Assembly (NCBI RefSeq): GCF_002160255.1
Contig: NZ_NFKF01000003.1
Span: forward strand, 62,001-126,000
Direction: 5' to 3'
DNA length: 64,000 bases
From: Olsenella sp. An188
GTDB lineage: Bacteria > Actinomycetota > Coriobacteriia > Coriobacteriales > Atopobiaceae
Below, piece after piece: positions 18,299-26,415 of this stretch (positions within the stretch are counted from its first letter, which is position 1; the number at the start of each line of letters is the position of its first letter). The position numbers and the translations under genes were made by a program. The notes under the pieces were generated by a model. That model searched no databases. It saw nothing but the letters and a program-made list of their open reading frames with translations, and was not told the origin of the DNA.

Positions 18299-20333
18299 GC
18301 GTCGGGTCGCGCGCGCCGCGAGAGGGGGGCTCCTGCGCCTCAGGGACGACGAGGGCGGGCTCACGACGGTCGCGGTGGCGGTCGCGCTGCTGCTCTGCCT
18401 GACGCTCGTCTTCTCCGCCGCCTCGGCCGGCTGGGTGGCCTCGCGGTCCTCGGAGATCCAGCGCGTGGCCGACGCGGCGGCGATGGCGGGGGAGAACTCC
18501 GTGGCGGCGTTCTCGACGATCGCGCAGGTGCTCGACGCCTGCGTCCTCAGCATGGGCCTCGCCGGCATCGTGACCTACGGGGCGGGAATCGTCGCCTCGT
18601 GCGTTCCCGGCCTCACGGCCGTGGGCGCGCAGATGTGCTCGGCGGCCGACGCGGTCCTGGAGGCGCGCTCGAGCCTGGCGCGCACGGCCGCCTCGGGGCT
18701 CGAGCGCCTCGAGTCGGCGCTGCCCCTGCTCGTCGTGGCCAACTCGGCTTCGTGCGTGGAGGCGAACTCGGCGGGCGGCGCCAGCTACGAGGGCTGCGCG
18801 CTTCCGCTGCCCACGAGCTCCCAGTCGGACTTCTCCGCCCTCGAGCGTGAGGTGGGCGACGAGGGCCTCTCCGACCTCTCCGAGCAGATGCGCGAGAGCT
18901 CCCGGGAGACCGCCGACGCGGAGGCGCGCGCGGACGAGGCGCTCAGGCGCGGGTGGGATGCGGACTGCGGCTCGCGGCCCTACTGCCTGCGCGAGCGTGC
19001 GGCGAGCCTCGCTGGGCTCGCGGCCTCGGAGAACCCCGACTACCCGTCCCCTGCGGGGTGGACCTTCGGGGCGGCGCTGCTGAGGGCGCGGAGCTACTAC
19101 GCGGCCCGGCTCGCGGCGGAGCGCGTGGAGGGGTCGGACGCGGAGGAGCTCACGGACGCGGCGTGCCGCCGCGCGTTCTACGCGTTCGCCCTCTCCGAGG
19201 TCATGGCGGGGTCGTACGCGGAGTCCCCGGACGGGACGGTATCGGCGGATCTGCCCAGGCTGCCGAGAAACGCCGAAGAGACCCGTGCGAGCGCGCTCTA
19301 CGGCCAGGCCAGCTGGCCCTGCACGGACGAGGGCGCGGGGCGCACGCTGCACTGCTCGCTCGACTGCCCGGGCGCCACGGGGGAGCCGTCGGGCGTGGCG
19401 TCGCTCGAGGAGCTCGACGCGGGCTCCGTCCTGCCCTGCGACGCGTGCCGGATGGACGTGGGCGACCTCGGCCGCGTCGCCTCGGCGTCCACCTCGATAC
19501 CAAACGGCTTCGAGCATCACTGGCGCACGGTCGTCGACGCGTCCGAGGACTACGAGCGCGCCCGGGCCGACCTGGCCGCGGCGCAGGGGAGGACCCGGGA
19601 GCTCGCGGAGCTGGGGGAGGAGGGCTTCGAGCGCGCGCTGGGGCAGCTCGGCGAGCGCCCCACGCTCTGCCCGCCCGGGGCATGGGGCTGTGTCGCCGTG
19701 GTGGCGCGCGACGGCGGGGAGGGCGTCCCCACCGAGCTCACCGAGGCGTTCCTCTCGTCCGCCGAGCTTCCCGCGGGCGCCGCGGTGTCCGCCGCGACGC
19801 TGGCGCCCGACGAGGCCACGGCTGACAACAACGTCCTGTCGAGCTTCTTCGACGCGCTGGGTGCGGGCGACTCGCTCCTCGGCGGGGCCGCGGACGGCGT
19901 GACGGAGCTCTGGGGAAGGCTGCTGGTGGGCTACGGGTCGGCCTACGGGAACGTCGCCGAGGCGGGAGGCGAGTTCCTGGACGGCCTGGACGGGGTGCTC
20001 GGGGGAAGCGTCGGGTCCTGGTTGAGGGAGCAGCTCAAGGGGGTGCTGCGCGACGCGGGCCTCGAGCCGGTCGACATGCGCCTGAGAAAGCCCGTGCTCG
20101 TGTCAACGCAGGACGTGCTCGACCAGGCTGGCCTCGAGAGGGTGTCGACCGTGCGGGAGCTGGTGGGGTCGCTCCCCGACTCCGCCTCGGCGCTCGACTT
20201 TGCCCGGGCGGCGGGGCTGCGCCTCGTCGAGGGGGTGGGCGGGAGCCTCATGGTGGCGGAGGTCGAGATTCCCGGGACGGGGCTCTCTATCCCGCTCACG
20301 GTGGACCTCTCGGGACTGGGGGCTGCGTCATGA
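18270..20333 (+). CDS. TadG-like pilus-associated protein
   Basis: A 687-residue protein with one N-terminal membrane helix (GGLTTVAVAVALLLCLTL, about residues 28-45) of the Tad/TadG N-terminal type and a large, Ala/Glu-rich, mostly helical extracellular region with several Cys pairs. Large TadG-like proteins are thought to anchor Tad pili. The ATG at 18270 is preceded by GGGGGA; TTG at 18258 is possible. It overlaps the genes on both sides. Confidence 0.65.
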   Translation: MGNGSECGAERRVARAARGGLLRLRDDEGGLTTVAVAVALLLCLTLVFSAASAGWVASRSSEIQRVADAAAMAGENSVAAFSTIAQVLDACVLSMGLAGIVTYGAGIVASCVPGLTAVGAQMCSAADAVLEARSSLARTAASGLERLESALPLLVVANSASCVEANSAGGASYEGCALPLPTSSQSDFSALEREVGDEGLSDLSEQMRESSRETADAEARADEALRRGWDADCGSRPYCLRERAASLAGLAASENPDYPSPAGWTFGAALLRARSYYAARLAAERVEGSDAEELTDAACRRAFYAFALSEVMAGSYAESPDGTVSADLPRLPRNAEETRASALYGQASWPCTDEGAGRTLHCSLDCPGATGEPSGVASLEELDAGSVLPCDACRMDVGDLGRVASASTSIPNGFEHHWRTVVDASEDYERARADLAAAQGRTRELAELGEEGFERALGQLGERPTLCPPGAWGCVAVVARDGGEGVPTELTEAFLSSAELPAGAAVSAATLAPDEATADNNVLSSFFDALGAGDSLLGGAADGVTELWGRLLVGYGSAYGNVAEAGGEFLDGLDGVLGGSVGSWLREQLKGVLRDAGLEPVDMRLRKPVLVSTQDVLDQAGLERVSTVRELVGSLPDSASALDFARAAGLRLVEGVGGSLMVAEVEIPGTGLSIPLTVDLSGLGAAS

Positions 20334-20812
20334 GCGCCGTGCGGGCACCGCGTGCCCCGTGGTCGGGACGGGGGCAGATGACGGTCGAGCTGGCGGTGGT
20401 GGCGCCCGTCGTGATCGTGATCGCGCTCGTGGCGCTGAACCTGATGCGCTACGTCGAGGCCTGCGCGGCCTTCGACCAGGCGGCGCTCGACGCCGTGGTC
20501 GCGCACGGGGTGGCGCCGGCCGGCGAGCAGAGCCAGGAGCGGGCCGTCGAGGAGGTCCGCGCCGCGATCGAGCTCTCGCTCGGGGACTTCCCGCGCTGCG
20601 AGGTGGACGTGCGCGCCGAGCGTGTGCCGTCAGGGGGCACGTCGGGATCGTTTTCCGTTTCTCCCCTGCTCACGCGCTACGTCTGCTCGCTCTCATACCG
20701 GCCCTGGCCCCTCGCCGCACGCCTGCCGGGCGTGACCTTCGAGCCCCCGCTCGCGCTGCGTCACGAGCGCTCGCTCGTGGTCGACCGATACCGTCCCGGG
20801 GTGGTGGTGTGA
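20330..20812 (+). CDS. TadE-like pseudopilin
   Basis: A 160-residue minor pilin. The N-terminal GQMTVELAVVAPVVIVIALV shows the cleavage motif (Glu at +5) and helix, followed by a small domain with two Cys. ATGA overlap with the TadG-like gene shows tight coupling. It is the third TadE/Flp-type pseudopilin in this operon besides Flp. Confidence 0.8.
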   Translation: MSAVRAPRAPWSGRGQMTVELAVVAPVVIVIALVALNLMRYVEACAAFDQAALDAVVAHGVAPAGEQSQERAVEEVRAAIELSLGDFPRCEVDVRAERVPSGGTSGSFSVSPLLTRYVCSLSYRPWPLAARLPGVTFEPPLALRHERSLVVDRYRPGVVV

Positions 20813-20813
20813 G

Positions 20814-21176
20814 ATGGGGTGCGTGAGGCTCGCCTCGGACGAGCGCCCGGGCGTCGTCTACGAGCTGCGCGTCCTCGCGTCGTGGTGGGGGCGCCTGCGC
20901 GGCCTTCTCGCCACCACGCCCGACGCGTCGCCGGTCCTTCTCGCCCGGTGCGCCTCGGTGCACACGGTCGGGATGGGATACGACCTGGACGTGGCGCTGG
21001 TCGGGGAGGACGGCGAGGTCGTCGCCAGGCGCCTCGCCATGCCTCCCGGTTCGTTCCTCTCCCACCCCCGGGCGCGCTGCGCGATGGAGCGGCCGGCACG
21101 CGACGGGCCGTGGCCTGCGGTGGGAGAGCGCCTGTGGATCGTCTCCGCCAGCCCCTCGGCGGCGGGGCAACGCTGA
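20814..21176 (+). CDS. DUF192 family protein
   Basis: A 120-residue protein with the DUF192 signatures SWWGRLRGLL, a central SVHTVGMGYDLDVALV, and a late RLAMPPGSFLSHP. DUF192 proteins have no settled function, but they recur in Tad loci, as here, one base after the last pseudopilin. No signal peptide is seen, so it is probably cytosolic. Confidence 0.75.
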   Translation: MGCVRLASDERPGVVYELRVLASWWGRLRGLLATTPDASPVLLARCASVHTVGMGYDLDVALVGEDGEVVARRLAMPPGSFLSHPRARCAMERPARDGPWPAVGERLWIVSASPSAAGQR

Positions 21177-21191
21177 GAAAGGAGTCTTGCC

Positions 21192-21719
21192 ATGAGCGAG
21201 CGCACGGGGAGCGTGACGCCCCTCGACACCAAGCTCTGCCCCCGGTGCGGGGCCGAGCTCTACGCGGACATGGGGGTCTGCTACGGGTGCCTGTACGACT
21301 TCTCGAGGGCGCGGGAGCCCTCGTCTCCCGAGGGGATGCCAGCGGTTCCGGAGGAGCCGGCACGCGGGGACACGGTCGACCTCTCGGCCGCGGCCGAGCT
21401 GGCGCGCGGCCTTCCGGGTGAGGTCGGGGTGGTGGTGCGCACCGCCTCGGTCGACCTGTGGTCGGGAGTCCCGGAGGACGGCATGGCGCTCGGGCGCGCG
21501 GCAGACAACGACGTGGTGCTGCACTCCCCGGCCGTGTCCGCGCACCACCTCCGCCTCGTTCCCACGCCCGACGGCATGGAGGTCTGCGACCTGGACTCCA
21601 CGAACCCGGCGCGCTACCGGGGGAGGGAGGTGAGGGGAAGGGTCGTCGTGCCCTACGGAGACTCGCTCGACGTCTGCGGCTGCGTGATCACCGTGACCGG
21701 GCCTGCGGGATCGGCGTAG
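21192..21719 (+). CDS. FHA-domain protein with N-terminal zinc ribbon
   Basis: A 175-residue protein: a CPRCG...CYGC zinc ribbon at about residues 16-37, a linker, and a forkhead-associated domain (GMALGRAADNDVVL, then SAHHLRL and DSTNP) that binds phosphothreonine. It closes the Tad operon (15 bases after DUF192, with its own AAAGGAG site). A kinase with a phosphothreonine substrate is the expected partner; a candidate Ser/Thr kinase is at 54227-55510, but the link is inference. Confidence 0.8.
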   Translation: MSERTGSVTPLDTKLCPRCGAELYADMGVCYGCLYDFSRAREPSSPEGMPAVPEEPARGDTVDLSAAAELARGLPGEVGVVVRTASVDLWSGVPEDGMALGRAADNDVVLHSPAVSAHHLRLVPTPDGMEVCDLDSTNPARYRGREVRGRVVVPYGDSLDVCGCVITVTGPAGSA

Positions 21720-21773
21720 CACCCTCTGCTATGCTTGCGGCAGCACGTGAGCCCACCCATGGCTGGAGACACC

Positions 21774-23756
21774 ATGACCACAAGCCACCCGCTGCCGCGC
21801 CGCGCGCTCCTGCTCGGCCTCGCCCTGCTCGTCGCCCTCGCGGCGGGTCTCGCCCTGCCCGCCTCGCCCGCCTACGCGCGGGACTACGAGGTGAGCGACG
21901 TCGACATCGTCGCCACGGTCAGCCCCGACGGGACCCTGAGCGTCGTCGAGAGCCGGACCTTCGAGTTCGACGGCAGCTTCAACGGTGTGTACTGGGAGCT
22001 CCCCACCGGGCTCAACTCGAGCAACGGCCGCGACGTCGAGGTGAGCGTCCGCTCCGCCGGCGAGCTCGTCTCGGGGGAGCTCGACGCCTTCGAGGAGTCC
22101 GCGGCGGGCCTCGACGGCACCTACGAGGTCACGGGCGACGGCTCGGGGGTGACGAGGGTCAAGATCTACTCGGCCCACGAGGACGAGTCGGTGACCTTCG
22201 CCATCGCCTACGATGCCACGGGGATCGTCACGCGCTGGCAGGACACCGGCGAGCTCTACTGGAAGTTCGTCTCGGACGGGTGGGACGTCGCGTCGAACAA
22301 CGTCACCTGCCGCTTGGTCCTGCCGGTCCCCGAGGGGGAGTCGGTCGGCGCGGGAGACAACGTGCGCGCCTGGGGGCACGGCCCGCTCGACGCCACGGTG
22401 CGCTTTGACGGCGCGGACGTGGTGTTCGAGGCGCCCGGCGTGGGCACCGACGAGTTCGCGGAGATGCGCGTCACCTTCCCCGCGGCCTGGCTGTCGGGGC
22501 TCGAGGAGACCCCGGGCGAGCAGCTCCCCACGATCTTGTCGCAGGAGCAGCAGTGGGCCGACGAGGCGAACGCCCGGCGCTCCCAGGCGCGGGTCCTGTA
22601 CTTTGGCGCCATCGGGGTGGGCGTCCTGCTCGTCCTGGGCACGGTCGTCGCGTCGGTGTGGTGCGTCGCGCGCTATCGGCGCGACTTCAGGCCCCGGTTC
22701 CAGGACACCTACTTCCGCGACGTCCCGACCTCCGATCACCCCGCCATCCTCGGTGCGCTCTACAACGGGGGCAAGGCAGAGGGCAAGGAGCTCACGGCGA
22801 CCCTCATGCGCCTCACCGACACCGGCTACGTCAGGCTCGACCGGGTGACCAGGCGCCGCAAGACCCTGCTGAGGGAGAAGGAGGAAGAGGACTATCGCCT
22901 GACCAGGCTGAGGGACGTCCCTCCCGCCAGCGAGGTGAAGGGCCGCGTCGAGAAGGCGGCGCGCAGCGTGGACGAGAAGACCCTGTGGCTGCTCTTCAAC
23001 AAGGTCGCGGGGAAGAAGAAGGGGGAGGAGGCTCCCAGCGAGCTGCTGTTCTCGCAGATAGACGAGTGCGCCAAGGAGCATCCGGAGCGCTACGCCGAGG
23101 CGTACGAGTCCTGGCAGAACCTCATCGAGGGGCGCTGTCTCACGCGCTTCTCGGACAAGGAGGACCGGGTTCGGGGAAGGGGGCTGCTCGCCGGCCTGGC
23201 CGTGGCGTGCGTCGCGGGGGCGCTCGGCCTCATGGCGGCGCTCCTCGTCATGGAGGCGCCGATCGAGGTGACGCTTCCCGTGCTCGTGCTTCTCCTCGCC
23301 TGCGCCGCGGGGGCGTTCTTTGCGAGAGGTTCGATGCGGGAGCTCAGTCGAGAGGCGGTGGAGGTCCAGGCCAAGCTCGAGGCGCTCGAGCGCTGGCTGC
23401 GCGACTTCACGCGCCTCGAGGAGGCCGTACCCGGCGACGTGGCGCTCTGGAACAGGCTGCTCGTCATGGCGGTGGTGCTCGGCGTGTCCGAGCAGGTCAT
23501 CAAGCAGCTGAGCGTCGCGTGCCCCGAGGTGCTCGACGACCCCGGCGTCATGGCTACGTACGGCTGGCTCTACTGGGGCGGCCGCGGCGTCCGGGCGCCG
23601 ATCGACTCGCTGGGAGAGCATCTCGAGTCGGCCCACCACGTGTCCGTCGCGGCGACGGCGGGGTCGGACTTCAGCTCCGGGAGCGGAGGCGGGGGCGGCT
23701 TCTCCGGCGGCGGTGGCGGCGGCTTCGGCGGTGGCGGCGGTGGGGGCGCCTTCTAG
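21774..23756 (+). CDS. DUF2207 membrane protein with Gly-rich tail
   Basis: A 660-residue protein: a signal peptide (ALLLGLALLVALAAGLALP), an extracellular DUF2207 domain that starts DYEVSDVDIVATVSPDGTLSVVE, a membrane helix near residue 290, a cytosolic region, a membrane pair near 480-515 and a C-terminal tail made almost only of Gly, Ser and Phe. The family is common and of unknown function. The ATG at 21774 follows GGAGAC; in-frame upstream starts lack a site. Confidence 0.8.
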   Translation: MTTSHPLPRRALLLGLALLVALAAGLALPASPAYARDYEVSDVDIVATVSPDGTLSVVESRTFEFDGSFNGVYWELPTGLNSSNGRDVEVSVRSAGELVSGELDAFEESAAGLDGTYEVTGDGSGVTRVKIYSAHEDESVTFAIAYDATGIVTRWQDTGELYWKFVSDGWDVASNNVTCRLVLPVPEGESVGAGDNVRAWGHGPLDATVRFDGADVVFEAPGVGTDEFAEMRVTFPAAWLSGLEETPGEQLPTILSQEQQWADEANARRSQARVLYFGAIGVGVLLVLGTVVASVWCVARYRRDFRPRFQDTYFRDVPTSDHPAILGALYNGGKAEGKELTATLMRLTDTGYVRLDRVTRRRKTLLREKEEEDYRLTRLRDVPPASEVKGRVEKAARSVDEKTLWLLFNKVAGKKKGEEAPSELLFSQIDECAKEHPERYAEAYESWQNLIEGRCLTRFSDKEDRVRGRGLLAGLAVACVAGALGLMAALLVMEAPIEVTLPVLVLLLACAAGAFFARGSMRELSREAVEVQAKLEALERWLRDFTRLEEAVPGDVALWNRLLVMAVVLGVSEQVIKQLSVACPEVLDDPGVMATYGWLYWGGRGVRAPIDSLGEHLESAHHVSVAATAGSDFSSGSGGGGGFSGGGGGGFGGGGGGGAF

Positions 23757-23792
23757 TCCCACCAGGCTTTTCTCGCCACCCCAAAAAAGTCT

Positions 23793-23820
23793 TTGACACC
23801 GCCGGCGGGTTTGATATAGT
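23793..23820 (+). promoter_or_regulatory. Promoter of tRNA-Phe
   Basis: TTGACA at 23793-23798 and TATAGT at 23815-23820 with a 16-base spacer lie just before the tRNA. This is the best consensus promoter in the window. Confidence 0.85.
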
Positions 23821-23836
23821 AATCCCTGCACCAAAT

Positions 23837-23912
23837 GGCTGGGTAGCTCAGTTGGTAGAGCAGGGGACTGAAAATCCCCGTGTCAGGGGTTCGACTCCCT
23901 TCCCCGCCACCA
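23837..23912 (+). tRNA. tRNA-Phe (GAA)
   Basis: A complete 76-base cloverleaf including an encoded CCA. The anticodon loop is CTGAAAA, giving GAA. The acceptor stem pairs except for U4 opposite C69; all other stems pair. Confidence 0.95.
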
Positions 23913-23922
23913 GTAAATGAGG

Positions 23923-23956
23923 CCCCCGAGTCGCACAGCGGCTCGGGGGTTTTCCT
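23923..23956 (+). terminator. Terminator after tRNA-Phe
   Basis: CCCCCGAG pairs with CTCGGGGG around an 11-base loop and is followed by TTTTCCTTT. Confidence 0.9.
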
Positions 23957-23978
23957 TTCGCGGGCGCTTGGCCCCTCC

Positions 23979-24320
23979 CTAGTAGCGCACCTCGAAGTCC
24001 GTCTCGCCCGGAACGAGCGCGACGTCCTCCCGCTCGTCGACCACGTAGCTGATGGGGTGGCGCCGGTAGGCGTCGAGCATGCGCGAGAAGAACGCCCCCA
24101 CGTGCGCGGCCGAGCCCTGTATCTCCGCCCTGACCGAGCCGTCGGGCTCGTTTCTCACCCAGCCCGTGAGCCCCAGCTCGCGCGCCACCCCGAGCGACGT
24201 CCAGCGAAACCCCACGCCCTGCACCTGGCCCACGAACCGCAGGCGCAGCCTCCGGGCGTCGGGGGGCAGCTCGGGGGCTGCGCCCGACGGGGCGTCCTCT
24301 CGCTTCCTGAAGCCAAACAT
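23979..24320 (-). CDS. acyP: Acylphosphatase
   Basis: A 113-residue acylphosphatase hydrolysing carboxyl-phosphate bonds. Seen: GQVQGVGFRW with the catalytic Arg and GWVRNEPDG with the catalytic Asn. The family is usually about 90 residues; a 25-residue polar N-terminal extension precedes the domain. The start at 24320 follows GGGAGGCTCC. It is divergent from the Tat lipoprotein gene. Confidence 0.9.
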   Translation of the reverse strand: MFGFRKREDAPSGAAPELPPDARRLRLRFVGQVQGVGFRWTSLGVARELGLTGWVRNEPDGSVRAEIQGSAAHVGAFFSRMLDAYRRHPISYVVDEREDVALVPGETDFEVRY

Positions 24321-24395
24321 GGAGCCTCCCGCCCCGGGCTGTCCGGATATGATGGTCGCGCCCGCCGCTGGCGGCCCGCGCCCCTCCCGTTGCGT

Positions 24396-24401
24396 ACAAT
24401 A
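24396..24401 (+). promoter_or_regulatory. Candidate -10 in the acyP/tannase-like divergent region
   Basis: TACAAT lies about 74 bases before the lipoprotein start; the overlapping TATTAT on the other strand could serve acyP. -35 hexamers are weak. Confidence 0.35.
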
Positions 24402-24474
24402 ATACCCGCGCCGCCGGGCCACGCGCGCCGCGCCGCGCTCGCATCACGTATCGCGTCATGCTCAGGGAGGCACG

Positions 24475-26415
24475 ATGGGCTGGACAAGAAGAGAGTTTCT
24501 CGCGCTGGCGTCCGTGGGGGCCGTCGCCGGAATCACCGGCTGCACCCCCTCGCGTGAGACGCCGCAGACGCCCGCCGAGGACCAGGTCGAGCCGGACCCC
24601 TCCGTCGACCTCGCCGAGTTCGAGTCGCTCGCGCTCGACACGTCGGCCTGGCGCTACGACGAGAAGAACGACGTCTACTACCAGCTCGGCCTGACCTACT
24701 GCAAGAGCCCGGCGACCGCGGCCTACGAGTCGCTCGCCATCTTCGTGCCGGGTGCCTACTTCACGGCGGAGGCGAACGGCTCCACCTACTCCTGCACCGT
24801 CAACGAGAAGGCCGTGGTCGGCGCCTTCACCGCCGCGACGGCGCCCGTGCTCATGCCCGTCAACACCGGCACCCTCGCCGCCCAGGCCAGCCCCACGACC
24901 TACGACTACGAGGGCCTGGCGCCCTACATGGAGGCGGGCTGCATCTACGTCTACGCGGGCTTCCGCGGCCGCTCCGCGGGCTACGACAGCGCCTCGGGCA
25001 CCGGCGAGCTGTATCCCGGCGGGTCCCCGTGGCCGGTCGTGGACCTCAAGGCCGCGGTGCGCTACCTGCGCTACAACGCCTCGGTCCTTCCGTGCGACGC
25101 GAGCCGCGTCTTCGTCTTCGGCTTCGCCGCGGGCGGCGGCGTGAGCGCGGTCATGGGCGCCTCGGGCGACGCGACGCTGTTCGACCCCTACCTCTCCTCC
25201 ATCGGCGCCATCACGCACGACGCCCAGGGCGTGACGGTCTCCGACGCGATCGCCGGCAGCGCCTCGTGGTGCCCGGTGACCTCCTTCGACATGGCCGACG
25301 CCGCCTACGAGTGGTCCCAGGGCCAGTACGCAGCCGAGGGCACGCGTGCGGAGGGCACCTGGACGCGCCTGCTCTCCCAGGACCTCGCCGCCTCCTACGG
25401 CGCGTGGGTCAACGAGATGGACCTGCGGGACTCCGACGACGCGCAGCTCACGCTCGACGAGACGGAGACGGGCACCTACGCGATGGGCACCTACGCGTCG
25501 GAGCTCCTCTCCAACATCGACGAGGCGGCCACCTACTTCGTCCAGAACACGGCCTTCCCCTACACCTACACGCCCCAGCGCCTCGAGGACCCGACCTTCC
25601 CCGGCGACCCCAACCTCGCGGCGACGCGCGAGGCCGACGCCGCGGCGAGCGCCCCGACGAGCGACGCCGCCCCGGCCGACGGCACGGGCGAGGGCGAGGC
25701 GGGCGAGCCGGCGACCGACGCCGCCGCCGAGGACGCCGCGGGCGCCTCGACGCTCGCGGGCGTGGCGCAGGTCCAGTCGACGATCTACGAGTCCGCCCAG
25801 AGCTACTTCGCCGCGCTCAACGCGGACAACTGGTGGATCAACTACAGCCACAGCTCGGCGAGCGTCTCGGTCTCCAGCGTGCGCGACTTCGTCTTGCACC
25901 TGCGCCCGGCCGACCTCGACGCCTCCCCCTACGACCTGCCCGACCGCAGCTCCAAGACCAACCAGCTCTTCGGCATCGGGGAGGAGTCGACCCTGCACTT
26001 CGACGCCGTCGCGGCGGGCCTCGTCGAGAAGAACCTCGACGCGTACTCCGCCTGCGAGGACTGGGACGACGAGTTCGAGCTCGCGTGGCAGGGGGACCTC
26101 GAGAAGGTCGACTCGCTCGAGACCGACATGGCCACGCGCGTCGCGATGATGAACCCGCTCTACTGGCTGAGCGGCCACTACGAGGGCTACGGCCAGGCCT
26201 CCGTGGCGCCGCACTGGCGCATCAACGAGGGCCTCTTCGACACCGACGCCGCGCTCGTCACCGCCCCTAACATCGTGCTCGCCCTGCGCAAGTACGACGG
26301 CGTGGCCGACGTCGCCCACACGCCCGTCTGGGGCCAGGGCCACGTCCTCGCCGAGCGCTCCGGGTCCGCGACGACCAACCTCATCGCCTGGGTCACGTCC
26401 TGCTGTGACCAGTAG
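24475..26415 (+). CDS. Tannase-like alpha/beta-hydrolase lipoprotein, serine nucleophile missing
   Basis: A 646-residue exported protein. The N-terminus TRREFLAL is a twin-arginine signal and ITGC at about residue 23 a lipobox, so it is a Tat-exported lipoprotein. The body matches subtype B tannase/feruloyl-esterase-like proteins (DLKAAVRYLRYN; C-terminal WGQGHVLAER with the family His). Where the family has GTSxGG, this protein reads GFAAGGG, with Ala218 in place of the nucleophilic Ser. Either it has lost esterase activity or it uses another residue. An acidic Ala/Glu insert lies at about 385-425. The next gene starts inside its last codons. Confidence 0.75.
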   Translation: MGWTRREFLALASVGAVAGITGCTPSRETPQTPAEDQVEPDPSVDLAEFESLALDTSAWRYDEKNDVYYQLGLTYCKSPATAAYESLAIFVPGAYFTAEANGSTYSCTVNEKAVVGAFTAATAPVLMPVNTGTLAAQASPTTYDYEGLAPYMEAGCIYVYAGFRGRSAGYDSASGTGELYPGGSPWPVVDLKAAVRYLRYNASVLPCDASRVFVFGFAAGGGVSAVMGASGDATLFDPYLSSIGAITHDAQGVTVSDAIAGSASWCPVTSFDMADAAYEWSQGQYAAEGTRAEGTWTRLLSQDLAASYGAWVNEMDLRDSDDAQLTLDETETGTYAMGTYASELLSNIDEAATYFVQNTAFPYTYTPQRLEDPTFPGDPNLAATREADAAASAPTSDAAPADGTGEGEAGEPATDAAAEDAAGASTLAGVAQVQSTIYESAQSYFAALNADNWWINYSHSSASVSVSSVRDFVLHLRPADLDASPYDLPDRSSKTNQLFGIGEESTLHFDAVAAGLVEKNLDAYSACEDWDDEFELAWQGDLEKVDSLETDMATRVAMMNPLYWLSGHYEGYGQASVAPHWRINEGLFDTDAALVTAPNIVLALRKYDGVADVAHTPVWGQGHVLAERSGSATTNLIAWVTSCCDQ

